From Syntrophus sp964555065 (GTDB taxonomy: Bacteria > Desulfobacterota > Syntrophia > Syntrophales > Syntrophaceae), in the NCBI GenBank assembly GCA_964555065.1, contig CAZKRB010000002.1, positions 19,892 through 83,891 on the forward strand: a DNA stretch of 64,000 nucleotides, given 5' to 3'. The notes beneath the pieces were generated by a model, which saw nothing but the letters and a program-made list of their open reading frames with translations, was not told the DNA's origin and searched no databases. The position numbers and the translations under genes are program-made. Shown piece after piece: positions 25,017 through 33,652 of the stretch; within the stretch, counting starts at the first letter, position 1, and the number at the start of each line of letters is the position of its first letter.

Positions 25017-25045
25017 AGTATAGGGAAAGGCCTCAGGTCTGTCAA
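25017..25045 (-). promoter_or_regulatory. consensus sigma-70 promoter of satP
   Basis: On the minus strand TTGACA, exactly 17 bases, then TATACT (five of six). It lies 74 bases before the satP start codon, leaving an AT-rich leader. Confidence 0.85.
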
Positions 25046-25075
25046 TGAAAATCACCCTCTAGGAAGGATCGAAAG

Positions 25076-26794
25076 CTATGGCTCGATTCGATAGGCCCGG
25101 ATGCCGCAGGCTTCCACTTCGATCTCCAGCGCTTCGCCGTCCAGGATGATCCGGTCACCCCGGATCATCTCATGGAGCCGGAAGCGCTTCTTTTCCGGCT
25201 GGAGGTCGACGAGGGGCAGGCTCAGCTTATAGGAATGGGCCGTATCGAGGTTTGAAACGAGCAGGAACCTTTCTTCGGGGTTCCTCCGCCCTTCCCTCAC
25301 GGCAGCAATCAGCGCGCCGTTCCCCTGATCGACGAAACGAAGGTTGCCGCCTTCGTGAAAGAGGAAATAATTCTCCAGGATGGCATTCACCTTCCGGATC
25401 ACTGCATTGAAGCGATGGGGCGACGGGAAGGTCACCGAGCGTTTCCTGCCGATGAAATCGATCTTTTCGAGGACGCCATGCTCCGTCCCCTGGACGATGC
25501 CGGTCTGGCCGGTGGCCATCAGAGCCAGGGTAAAATAGCGCGCCACCGCCGCTTCCGGCGTTCCGTAGAGCTGAGCCGGAGCGCCGGTATCGTGGGTCGT
25601 GATGGGGGTGAGGAAGCGGATTCTGGTGCTGATTTCATGGAGGTAAAGGAGGTACTCCCGTAGGTTTTCGGCAAAGGGATGTTCCCAGGCATTGGCCAGC
25701 AGCAGGTTGAGTTCGCACCGGGCGGAGGCTTTCAGCAGCGTGTTGGAATCGGAAAAAAATTCCGCCTGAACGATGAGATCGGGATAAGCGCCGCGCAGGA
25801 TGCCGATCAGTTCGATGATGAAACGCCGATCACTGGCATGCAGGTTGTCCAGGCGGATCATTCCGCCCGTATAGGCCGCATAATTCGCCCAGAACAGGGC
25901 ATACTGCTGCATATAGTCCCACAGCTCCCGCCGCATCTTCGGTTCGGGCTGATTGTACTGGATTCTTCCCAGGTCTTCCCACCGGATCCACTTGTTCATG
26001 TGCCAGCAGCCGGCCCGCATGAGACCGTCGGCCTCGCCGGTATCTGCAACCAGCCATTCCGGGCAGCGTTTGGCCATCAGGCTGGAAACGCCGATATGGT
26101 TCAGGACGACATCGATGCAGAGTTTGATTCCCCGGTCGCGGGCCGCACGGACAAAATCCTCGAACTGGTCCAGCCCTTCGCGGGAATCGGAGGGATCGAG
26201 AAAGGAGGGATCGATGCTGAAGAGATCCGCCGCGGCGTAGGGGCTTTCGGAAAAATCCATCTGCGTCACGGGAAGCAGATGGACGGTGTTGAACCCGAGC
26301 CCGCCAATGTGCTCCAGCGCCTCGATCCAGTCGCCCATATGGCCCGACACACTGGGGATAAAGGTGTACATCCGGATATCGCGGGTGTCCGCCGGATCGA
26401 CGATGACTTTTCCGACGGGGATTCCATCCCAATACCAGGTTTTCCCGCCGTCCGGTGAATGCTTCAGCCGGAACAGAAAGATGCCGCATTCCCGCGGCAT
26501 GACCGACAGGGCAAAGTTTCCCGACCCGCTGTTCCGAAATTCCAGTTCCCGCCATTCCTCAGCCGCCCCGAGAAGGTTCGTGTAGAGCATAACCCGGCAC
26601 AGGGGATTTCCCTCCGGGAAGGACACCTCCAGGGAGAGGGCCTCATCCCGGCAGATCCGGAAGAAGGAGCCCGGCTGCGTGGACCAGGAATGTTTGATCG
26701 GTCCCTGCCGGGCGGCGATGTGCCCGTTGTAGGATTTGAGGGGAGGGATTTCCCTGCGCTTGAGGATCATGGTGTCTCTGGTCATGGTAGTCAT
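25076..26794 (-). CDS. GH13-family enzyme with N-terminal beta domain
   Basis: 572 residues. The first ~140 form a carbohydrate-binding-like beta domain (residues around MLYTNLLGAAEEWRELEFRN). The barrel follows with VHLLPVTQMD, DVVLNHIG, the nucleophile segment MIRLDNLHAS (Asp316), acid/base VQAEFFSDS (Glu345) and TTHDTG (Asp402), then a C-terminal beta domain. The RxDN-H pattern, rather than RxDAxKH, recalls GH13 maltosyltransferases such as GlgE, but without the full set of GlgE signatures I call only GH13. The ATG at 26794 is preceded by AAGG eleven bases upstream; a further ATG at 26785 is possible. No sugar-transport or glycogen genes are adjacent. Confidence 0.85.
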   Translation of the reverse strand: MTTMTRDTMILKRREIPPLKSYNGHIAARQGPIKHSWSTQPGSFFRICRDEALSLEVSFPEGNPLCRVMLYTNLLGAAEEWRELEFRNSGSGNFALSVMPRECGIFLFRLKHSPDGGKTWYWDGIPVGKVIVDPADTRDIRMYTFIPSVSGHMGDWIEALEHIGGLGFNTVHLLPVTQMDFSESPYAAADLFSIDPSFLDPSDSREGLDQFEDFVRAARDRGIKLCIDVVLNHIGVSSLMAKRCPEWLVADTGEADGLMRAGCWHMNKWIRWEDLGRIQYNQPEPKMRRELWDYMQQYALFWANYAAYTGGMIRLDNLHASDRRFIIELIGILRGAYPDLIVQAEFFSDSNTLLKASARCELNLLLANAWEHPFAENLREYLLYLHEISTRIRFLTPITTHDTGAPAQLYGTPEAAVARYFTLALMATGQTGIVQGTEHGVLEKIDFIGRKRSVTFPSPHRFNAVIRKVNAILENYFLFHEGGNLRFVDQGNGALIAAVREGRRNPEERFLLVSNLDTAHSYKLSLPLVDLQPEKKRFRLHEMIRGDRIILDGEALEIEVEACGIRAYRIEP

Positions 26795-27204
26795 CAATGG
26801 TCATCCTTGAGGAATCCGGTAAAATATCTTTTTATTCGCGGAGGCTGATCGCATGCCTCGGAACCCGCGCGCGCCTTCCCTGTTCTCGGCAAGGCGCGCA
26901 CTATAGCACATTCCCCTGGGAAAAAACCGGAAAAAACATATTCGGAAGGCTCGCCAGGTCGGGGCAGGGGCAGGAAGGGAACCGCTTACGGCTCCCCCTG
27001 GGTTCAAGGCGGCATTCAAGGAAAGAGCGGCTCGAATTCTTCGTTGCGGCACCGAAGTCCCATCACTACCTGATGATTACACGCTTTTTCCCGGTGGATA
27101 CAGGGTGGAAAAGCCGGAACGATGCGGCAACTCCAGGCGAAGGAATCCTGCCGCCTCGCCCTTCTCCAGAAATTCCACGGTTCACTTGTTCGCTGTTCCG
27201 GCAC

Positions 27205-27834
27205 CTACGAGGAGAGCACGGATGACCGGCTTTTTCTCAGCATGACATCGTGGCGCTTTGCCAGGGTCAGGATGGCGGCGCAGGCCCCAATCAGGCAGAA
27301 GAGCATGTCAGACTGGGTGTCCCAGACGTATCCCTGGGTCCCGAGAAAGGCGTCGCCTTTGCTGCCGCCCAGAACGGAAATCCACCATTCGATGAATTCA
27401 TAACAGGCGCTCGCCGCCAGGACGACGGCCACGGCCAGAAAGTTCGTCCAGGCCCGGCCGTTGACGACGGCCTTCCGGATCAGGACTTCTCTCGCCACCA
27501 TCACCGGAACGAATCCCTGCATGAAGTGCCCAACCTTGTCGTAATTGTTCCGCTCGAAGACGCCGATCTCTTTGAGCCAGTTGAAGAGCGGGACTTCGGC
27601 GTATGTCCAGTGCCCGCCGATCATCAGCACGAGGGAATGGACCAGGAGGAGAAAATAGACGAGCGTGGTGAAGCGGAATTTTCTGAAGGTGACGGCCAGG
27701 ATCCCCAGGGCGATGAGCGCCGGCAGGACCTCCAGGAACCAGGTGAAGGGGTCCCTGGGAGAGATGCCGGAGAACCCGAGGGCCAGAAAAAAGAGCAGCA
27801 GGTAGAGGAGCAGAACCCGGTTCGGTTTCAACAT
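27205..27834 (-). CDS. DUF2238 / YjdF-like integral membrane protein
   Basis: 209 residues with about six membrane helices. The signature region NNYDKVGHFMQGFVPVMVAR and the helix ACYEFIEWWISV followed by FLGTQGYVWDTQSD match the YjdF/DUF2238 family, in which the conserved DxxGH and QGYxWDTQxD elements suggest a metal or hydrolase-like site in the membrane. Function is unknown. The longer frame from 27885 is rejected because the added residues are polar and GAGG stands nine bases before the ATG at 27834. Confidence 0.85.
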   Translation of the reverse strand: MLKPNRVLLLYLLLFFLALGFSGISPRDPFTWFLEVLPALIALGILAVTFRKFRFTTLVYFLLLVHSLVLMIGGHWTYAEVPLFNWLKEIGVFERNNYDKVGHFMQGFVPVMVAREVLIRKAVVNGRAWTNFLAVAVVLAASACYEFIEWWISVLGGSKGDAFLGTQGYVWDTQSDMLFCLIGACAAILTLAKRHDVMLRKSRSSVLSS

Positions 27835-27921
27835 GCGGCGTTCCTCAGTTTGGTTTGGTTGCCCCTTGATCTTTTTTTCGCACAACCTGTTGCACGATTT
27901 CAGTCCTGAGCGGGACGAACC

Positions 27922-28623
27922 TCATCTTCTCCGGTTCATTTCTTCCAGAAGATCGAGTTGAATTTCCTGGATCTGGGCCAGGCGATCCCACTGATGGACA
28001 AGGAGGTGATCGATCTTCTCATGGAGACTGCGGATTTCAAGTTCCGCCTTGAGGTTCACCTGGTAGTCATGCTCCGAACGATGGCGATCCTTTGCCTCCT
28101 GCCGATTCTGGCTCATCATGATGATCGGAGCCTGGATCGCCGCCAGGCAGGAAAGAATCAGGTTCAGGAGAATGTAGGGATAGGGATCGGGCGGGCGCAG
28201 GAAAAGGACCAGGGAGTTCACCCCGATCCAAAGCACCAGAAACAGGAAGAAGCAGATGAGGAAGGTCCAGCTTCCCCCGAAGGATGCGATGCGATCCGCC
28301 ATCCTTTCGCCCGGGGTCCACTTCTCTTCGAACTCCGCATCCGCATTCGTGGCAAGGATTTCCTGCTCCCGGATACTGTTCAGCACCTCCTGCTCCAGGG
28401 CCGAAAGCTCACCCTTTTCCGCTTCGAGCAGGTAGCGGACATAATTCGTCCGATAGGTTTCCAGGTCCGTTCGGCAGATAAAGCTCCCGGGAGACCAGCC
28501 GGGATGGTCGCGGACAATCTCCCGGGTGATAACGTCACGGACGGCTTCGGCGGGAACAAGGTCCTGCCGGGAAAAGGTCTTGCCGCAGATGGCGCAGGCA
28601 CGCCCCTCACTCTTGTTTTTCAT
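27922..28623 (-). CDS. DUF1003 membrane protein with N-terminal Cys motif
   Basis: 233 residues. The N-terminus has CAICGKTF, half of a zinc-ribbon-like site. The DUF1003 core begins at about residue 110: DRIASFGGSWTFLICFFLFL, then PPDPYPYILLNLILSCLAAI and QAPIIMMSQNRQEAKDR, two helices plus the conserved NLxLSxxAAxQAPxIMMSQNRQ signature. A C-terminal coiled coil follows. Function of the family is unknown. It lies 87 bases before the DUF2238 gene on the same strand. Confidence 0.9.
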   Translation of the reverse strand: MKNKSEGRACAICGKTFSRQDLVPAEAVRDVITREIVRDHPGWSPGSFICRTDLETYRTNYVRYLLEAEKGELSALEQEVLNSIREQEILATNADAEFEEKWTPGERMADRIASFGGSWTFLICFFLFLVLWIGVNSLVLFLRPPDPYPYILLNLILSCLAAIQAPIIMMSQNRQEAKDRHRSEHDYQVNLKAELEIRSLHEKIDHLLVHQWDRLAQIQEIQLDLLEEMNRRR

Positions 28624-28706
28624 GCCATACCTTCCATCTGGGGTCTACAGATTGCTTTTCGGGGAGTCCCGGCAGCTCCTCAGCTTATCCCGCTTCCAGA
28701 TCAGCT

Positions 28707-29903
28707 TCAGGCAACGAATCGGTGCGAAATATCCTCGATGCGTTCACAGCCTGCCAGCTTCATCGCGAGCAGTAATTCTTTGTTGAGGACATCGAATACC
28801 GTTTTTACCCCCTGCCATCCGCCGAGTGACAACCCGTAGAGGGTCGGGCGCCCAATGGCCACCCCGGATGCACCCATCGCCAGCGCTTTGAAGACGTGGG
28901 TGCCACGCCGCACGCCGCCGTCAAGGAAGACAGGAACTTTCCCGCCCACTGCCTCTACGATGCCCGGCAGCGCTTTGAACGAGGCGGGCACGCTGTCCAG
29001 TTGCCGGCCTCCATGATTGGAAACCTGAATTGCAGACGCACCGTGCGCGACGCACTCCTTCGCGTTCTCCGGCGACAAAATCCCTTTGACGACAACCGGA
29101 AGGGCGGATTCTCGCCGGATGAATTCGATATCGGAAAAATCCAGGTTGCGTTTGAACACTTTGAATAACTCCGCCAGGGTGACGCCGGATTTGGCGTTCG
29201 GCAAGTTCGGAAACGGCAGGGAGGCCGGGAAGGTGAAACCGGTGCGCAGGTCTCTTTCGCGGTTGCCCGCCCATTCCAGGTCCACCGTAAACACGATGGC
29301 CGTGCAGCCGGCGGCTTTCGCACGCTGAATCATTTCTCGGTTCATGCCGAGGTCAGCCGTATAGTAGAGCTGGAACCACTTCGGTCCGGGACCGGCCTTC
29401 GCAATCTCTTCCAGGGTAGTGTTGGCAAGGGTCTGGGCGCAAAACAGAGCGCCGGCTTCGGTCGCGCCGCGCGCAGTGCCCTTTTCAGCGCTCTTGTGCG
29501 CCAGGCCATGGGCAGCCATGGGAGGCACAAAAATGGGCGTCTCTACTTTCGAACCGAGCAGAGTCGTCCGGGTATCAGGCATGGTCACTCCCGCGAGATA
29601 CCTCGGCATGATTCGCACGTCATCGAATGAGCGCGTGTTCTCTTTGAGCGTCCATTCATCATCGGATCCCCCGGCGATATAGCCGAACGGCCCCTTCGGG
29701 ATAATCTTCCCGGCTTCGTTTTCCAGCTCGTAGAGATCAAGGATGTTCAGCCGTCGCTCCGCCGTACCGGCCACATAGTCCAACGGTGGTGCGGCACCCT
29801 CGGCAGCAAGCACCTTCTCGGCGGCACCCGCCATCATCAGGGTCAGGGTTGCGGCGCTGAGAGTCGTGCCAAGAAATTCACGTCTTGTCGTATCCATATC
29901 CAT
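28707..29903 (-). CDS. Tat-exported FMN-dependent alpha-hydroxy-acid dehydrogenase/oxidase
   Basis: 398 residues. A twin-arginine signal (TTRREFLGTTLSAATLTL) covers residues 1-34. The mature protein is a TIM barrel of the lactate oxidase/glycolate oxidase family: GPFGYIAGGSDDEWTLKENT at the start, PIFVPPMAAHGLAH, KWFQLYYTADLG, VVKGILSPENA and the active-site histidine in QVSNHGGRQLD, followed by VFLDGGVRRGTHVFKALAMG. The family oxidises L-lactate or another 2-hydroxy acid through FMN. Tat export fits a folded flavoprotein in the periplasm. Whether O2 or another acceptor is used cannot be told. YceI and an FMN reductase gene lie just upstream on the same strand. Confidence 0.92.
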   Translation of the reverse strand: MDMDTTRREFLGTTLSAATLTLMMAGAAEKVLAAEGAAPPLDYVAGTAERRLNILDLYELENEAGKIIPKGPFGYIAGGSDDEWTLKENTRSFDDVRIMPRYLAGVTMPDTRTTLLGSKVETPIFVPPMAAHGLAHKSAEKGTARGATEAGALFCAQTLANTTLEEIAKAGPGPKWFQLYYTADLGMNREMIQRAKAAGCTAIVFTVDLEWAGNRERDLRTGFTFPASLPFPNLPNAKSGVTLAELFKVFKRNLDFSDIEFIRRESALPVVVKGILSPENAKECVAHGASAIQVSNHGGRQLDSVPASFKALPGIVEAVGGKVPVFLDGGVRRGTHVFKALAMGASGVAIGRPTLYGLSLGGWQGVKTVFDVLNKELLLAMKLAGCERIEDISHRFVA

Positions 29904-30036
29904 TCCTCCGTAGTCAATAACACCATGCCCTCAGGCATCCTCCGCGGGTGAGTTTGTTTTGGCAGCTCCCTCCTTCATCGGGATCTCAATCGATTGATTG
30001 CGGCCAATCCTCTCTTCCCTCTGTAATCGCTGACGA

Positions 30037-30633
30037 TTATTTGTTTCTGGTGAGTTCCGTATCGATCATGAGTTGCACGTCCGGCGCTATATCCAGGACA
30101 TTGTTGCCGAAATATTCCTTGTAAGAGATGTGATAGTCGAAACGGTTAATCGTCAACATCGCTCGGAAGCCGGTTCTCGTATTTCCCCAGGGATCGAGCA
30201 CTGTATTGAAATACTTGACGTCGAAGTTTACCTGCTTGGTGACATCTTTGATGGTGAGGTAACCGGTCAGGACATATTTTCCTTGGCTTCGTTTTTCAAA
30301 GGCCGTGCTTTTGAATGTCATCCGGGGATATTTATCCACGTCTAAAAATCGAGGAGACCTCAGGTCTTGATCCCGCATCTCAACATTTGTGAAGACGGAT
30401 TTCGTTTGAACGGTAAAATCGATTTTGGCATCGGTAAAATCACTTTTGTCCGAAACCATGGCGCCGTCGAAATCCAGGAACTGACCCGCCACCAGCGATA
30501 CCGTGAGGTGTTCCACCTCAAACTTTACTGAAGTGTGCGCCTTGTCGACTTTCCAGGTTGTGGTCTGGGCGAATGCTGAGACCGGCATTGTGATCAACAG
30601 CGGCGCAATGAGCATAAGATTGAAGTGTTTCAT
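30037..30633 (-). CDS. YceI-family periplasmic protein
   Basis: 198 residues. The signal peptide ends PVSAFA-QTT. The lipocalin-like YceI barrel shows WKVDKAHTSVKFEVEHLTVS at its start and the family features RSPRFLDVDKYPRMTFKSTA and LTGYLTIKDVTKQV. Members bind polyisoprenoids in a hydrophobic cavity. The ATG at 30633 has AAGGAAAG eight bases upstream; the GTG two codons earlier is less likely. Confidence 0.93.
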   Translation of the reverse strand: MKHFNLMLIAPLLITMPVSAFAQTTTWKVDKAHTSVKFEVEHLTVSLVAGQFLDFDGAMVSDKSDFTDAKIDFTVQTKSVFTNVEMRDQDLRSPRFLDVDKYPRMTFKSTAFEKRSQGKYVLTGYLTIKDVTKQVNFDVKYFNTVLDPWGNTRTGFRAMLTINRFDYHISYKEYFGNNVLDIAPDVQLMIDTELTRNK

Positions 30634-30711
30634 CGTCACTTTCCTTTCTTTGCTTTGAAGGCTAAACTCCAGCTCCGGTCGTCCGCTCCGCCGCCTTTTA
30701 TCCCGACCGTC

Positions 30712-31278
30712 TCAACGGTTTGCGGTCGTGTTTTTTTCAACCCAGGCGGCAAAAGTCTCCATGAACTTGGCGAGGAAGTCGCGGGTGCCCTCGTTGGCCA
30801 GCTTTCCCTCCCCATCGAAGAGCTGCGCCGCGCCGCCGATATACGCTTCCGGCTGCTGCAAAATGGGAATATCAAGGAAGACAAAAGACTGCCGGAGATG
30901 ATGATTGGCGCCGAAGCCGCCGATCGCTCCCGGCGAGACGCTGACCACCGCCCCGGGTTTACCTCCCCAGACGCTTTGACCGTACGGCCGCGAACCGACA
31001 TCGAGTGCGTTCTTCAGCACCGCTGGAACGGAGCGGTTGTACTCCGGCGTGACGAACAGGACGCCATCAAAGGACTTCACCCGCTGACGGAACTCGACAT
31101 ACTCCGCCGGCGGCGCCCCTTCATCGTCATAATCCTGATTGTAGAGGGGAAGCTGCCCGATCTCCACAATTTCCAACGCCAGGGATTCCGGCGCCAGCGC
31201 CGTCAGCGCCCTGGCCATCTTTCGGTTGAAGGACTCCTTGCGCAGACTTCCGACAAAAACCGCGATCTTTTTCGCCAT
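30712..31278 (-). CDS. NADPH-dependent FMN reductase family protein
   Basis: 188 residues with a flavodoxin-like fold: FVGSLRKESFNRKMARAL binds FMN phosphate, FVTPEYNRSVPAVLKNALDV is the family signature, and GGKPGAVVSVSPGAIGGFG follows. The family reduces FMN, quinones or azo compounds with NAD(P)H in the cytoplasm. GGGAGGAAAGG lies just upstream of the ATG. It precedes the yceI-like gene by 78 bases on the same strand and may be cotranscribed. Confidence 0.92.
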   Translation of the reverse strand: MAKKIAVFVGSLRKESFNRKMARALTALAPESLALEIVEIGQLPLYNQDYDDEGAPPAEYVEFRQRVKSFDGVLFVTPEYNRSVPAVLKNALDVGSRPYGQSVWGGKPGAVVSVSPGAIGGFGANHHLRQSFVFLDIPILQQPEAYIGGAAQLFDGEGKLANEGTRDFLAKFMETFAAWVEKNTTANR

Positions 31279-31649
31279 ATCCTTTCCTCCCTTTCGCTTT
31301 TATATGAAATTTAATTCAAGTGGTTGATTATTTTCAGCCTTCGTTGTTCCCGCGCCTTTACCGGCATGTTTCTCTATGTTCTTAAACTACCACATCCCTT
31401 CTACAAAATCTCAATCTGTTTTATGGCTTGACTCCTTTCACCTGTTGGAATGCTTCGAGCACCCCCTGACCGGGATCGGCAGGCGCCTCTCGGGGCGGTT
31501 GCCGAGAACGGCTGCAGGAAGAGCCCTGGAAATAATTTCTGTCGAGGCACAAAAAACCCTTAAGCATGGACGCCTAAGGGTTTTGTATTCGCCGGAAGAT
31601 GACCTATGGTCTCAGTGTCCTATGAGAATCACCGCCTTACGATCCTTTC
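31279..31649. other. intergenic region holding a terminator
   Basis: No gene is supported. An open frame at 31376-31801 overlaps the terminator and the alanine-rich gene in antisense and is discarded. Confidence 0.6.
31551..31584 (-). terminator. intrinsic terminator of the radical SAM cassette
   Basis: AAAACCCTTA and TAAGGGTTTT pair with a 12-base loop. Read on the minus strand a T-tract of six follows. It lies 66 bases after the stop of the alanine-rich gene. Confidence 0.85.
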
Positions 31650-32033
31650 TTATTTCATGGCCTGAGACAGGTTCGCCAGCGCCATTCCCTCTTCAAAACT
31701 TACTTCTTTGGTTTTCGCAAGTTTGGCCTTCACGTCGGCAACGATCGCTCCCGAGAACGCGGCCCACTGTTTTTCATCCAGCATGTAGATTTTATTGTTG
31801 AAGTGCAGATGAGGCACTCTCATGCCGCCACGGATATCCAGGTCCAGGTATTTCGCCGCCTTTGCGGGTTCCGCAGCGGCTTTGGCAGCTTTGGCCGTGA
31901 CCGCTGCCGCGGCGACGGCTTTGACGGCAACGGCCTGAATGGCATTCGCCTTGATGAACTCCCCGATGCTTTTCTTATTTTTTACCAAATATGCCCAGTT
32001 CCCGCCGATGGGACTGTTCCAATCTTCAAGCAT
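31650..32033 (-). CDS. alanine-rich small protein paired with a radical SAM maturase (candidate peptide substrate)
   Basis: 127 residues, no signal peptide. Three zones: an aromatic N-terminus (MLEDWNSPIGGNWAYLVKNK), a central Ala/Val/Lys low-complexity stretch (about 33-62, including AVAVKAVAAAAVTAKAAKAA), and a well-ordered C-terminal half with DIRGGMRVPHLHFNNKIYML and DEKQWAAFSGAIVADVKAKL. It starts 19 bases after the stop of the radical SAM/SPASM gene, with AGGGAGGAAGG upstream, and a terminator ends the unit. A small protein directly beside an SPASM enzyme is the usual gene order of ribosomally made, post-translationally modified peptides, though here the small gene comes second and has no cysteines. 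I do not recognise the family; it could instead be a partner or carrier protein. Confidence 0.75.
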   Translation of the reverse strand: MLEDWNSPIGGNWAYLVKNKKSIGEFIKANAIQAVAVKAVAAAAVTAKAAKAAAEPAKAAKYLDLDIRGGMRVPHLHFNNKIYMLDEKQWAAFSGAIVADVKAKLAKTKEVSFEEGMALANLSQAMK

Positions 32034-32052
32034 AGCCTTCCTCCCTTCCCTT

Positions 32053-33270
32053 TCAACGTTTCACTCTTGAGTCAACAATATGAGACGATTCCTTCATCTC
32101 CAGGCGGCTGTTCAATTGGGTCATTCCGGAAAAATGGTGAAGAAAGACCGGCCCGAGCCGGCGCTCAAGGGTTGTAAAAACCTCCAGCGCGACCTCCATG
32201 AGGGCCCGCTCCGAAGCGCAGAGGAACGGCCCGACGCGGTTGTAATAGCCGGTCATGAAGACATTGGAGCAGCCGCACCAGTTCATGCAGAAGTTTCGAA
32301 TCCCGCATTCCCGGCATTCCGCATTGATCGAACCCTCGGGAACACAGTGGCAGACGAGCCGGGAAAGGTCCACCCCCTGATCGACGGAGCCGATCCGATA
32401 GGCTTCTCCCTGCCCCGACCCGATCAATCGCTCGCAGGGATACAAGCCGCCGTCGGGAGTGATGGCCATCTCCCCCGTGCCCAGTTGGCAGCGCTCCGAG
32501 GGATGATAGCCGCCGCGCATGAGAACGGCGATCTTTGTATCCAGCAGATTGAGGAAGCGGGGTTCACCATTCAGATACCAGGCGACATAACGCTCCGCCA
32601 GGGCCTCATAGACGGCGGGGAGTTCCGCCGCCTCCTGTGGCGTCCAGGCGGCGGAATAATCGGGATTGAAATAGAGATAGCGCAGCCCCAGGCCAGCCAG
32701 GTAATCCAGGGTCTCCGGCAGGAAGCGAAAGGTCTGAGGGTGAAAGACGGCATTGACCATTACGGGAGACAGGACCTGCTGTGCCGCGATCAGCGTCCCT
32801 GCGACGGTTTCCGCCGTATCTTTCCCGTCCGTGGTGCGCCGCATGAGGTTCTGCACCCGGGGGAGTCCATCGCAGCTCACGCATACTTTGAACCGGTGGC
32901 TTTTCAGGAAATCGGCGATTTCGGCGGAAAAAATGGTCCCGTTGGTCGTGAGGGTCAGGCTCACCCGCCCGGGATCATACTTGGGATGATCCACCAGGAG
33001 GCGGCAGATCTCCCGCAGAAGGCTGAATTCCAGCAGCGGCTCTCCGCCGAAAAAGCCGATCTCGATCCGGCTCTCCGGCGGGGCATGCTGAAAGATGAAA
33101 TCCAGAGCTTTTCCGCCGGTCTCCAGGGACATGGTGGAGGGGTTCTTCGATACATAGCAATAAGAACAGGCGAGGTTGCAGCGGAAGGTCGTACACAGCG
33201 TATACCGGCGCGGCCGATCGCCGGAGTCGCTGCCCGGGCTCTTTAGGAGGGAGACATCACTATAGGCCAT
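32053..33270 (-). CDS. radical SAM/SPASM domain protein, probable peptide maturase
   Basis: 405 residues. The radical SAM cluster motif is CNLACSYC (Cys31, Cys35, Cys38), with the GGEP motif in IGFFGGEPLLEF. The C-terminal SPASM domain (about 270-365) has CQLGTGEMAITPDGGLYPCE and then a cysteine-dense segment CRECGIRNFCMNWCGC and a last C in GPFLC, enough ligands for two auxiliary 4Fe-4S clusters. SPASM enzymes typically modify peptides or proteins (thioethers, cyclophanes, quinone cofactors) or mature sulfatases. No sulfatase is nearby, and the alanine-rich protein immediately downstream is the obvious candidate substrate. The last ~45 residues include RLGPVFLHHFSGMTQLNSRL, of unknown role. 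Confidence 0.92.
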   Translation of the reverse strand: MAYSDVSLLKSPGSDSGDRPRRYTLCTTFRCNLACSYCYVSKNPSTMSLETGGKALDFIFQHAPPESRIEIGFFGGEPLLEFSLLREICRLLVDHPKYDPGRVSLTLTTNGTIFSAEIADFLKSHRFKVCVSCDGLPRVQNLMRRTTDGKDTAETVAGTLIAAQQVLSPVMVNAVFHPQTFRFLPETLDYLAGLGLRYLYFNPDYSAAWTPQEAAELPAVYEALAERYVAWYLNGEPRFLNLLDTKIAVLMRGGYHPSERCQLGTGEMAITPDGGLYPCERLIGSGQGEAYRIGSVDQGVDLSRLVCHCVPEGSINAECRECGIRNFCMNWCGCSNVFMTGYYNRVGPFLCASERALMEVALEVFTTLERRLGPVFLHHFSGMTQLNSRLEMKESSHIVDSRVKR

Positions 33271-33652
33271 GTTGTTTTAGGGTTGGAGCCGCCATGGTTC
33301 GATAATGACCGCATTAACAGATTTCAGGGCTCGATCCGATCGGGGACAACGAAAAACAGATGCTGCCTCCGTATCTCACTGCAGGCCAAAAGTCAAGAAA
33401 AGGCTGGAAAATATCCATGGCGCAGCTTTAACGGCAACAGTCCCGAAACGCCGCCTTCAGCAAGGTCAAGTTATCGATCAGCATAACACGCTCAATAAGA
33501 GGCACAACCGTGCAGATTATAGTTTCCGGATGTAAACAGCCGACATTTCGGGCAAGCTGGCCGGCTTTGACGGGATCCTGCCGCCTTCAGACGCAGGATT
33601 GATAATTCCCGAGGCTTATGCTTATCATAGACCGTCCATGGTGGAGAACGCG
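33271..33652. other. divergent intergenic region between the radical SAM cassette and AOR
   Basis: About 380 bases with no supported gene. A possible promoter for the AOR gene (TTGATA at 33599-33604, 18 bases, TATCAT at 33623-33628) lies at its right end. I looked for a molybdenum/tungsten-cofactor riboswitch and could not recognise one. Confidence 0.5.

Noticed and set aside
33271..33652. Possible molybdenum/tungsten-cofactor riboswitch before the AOR gene
   Set aside because: Looked for because of the enzyme's cofactor; no conserved aptamer blocks could be recognised by eye.
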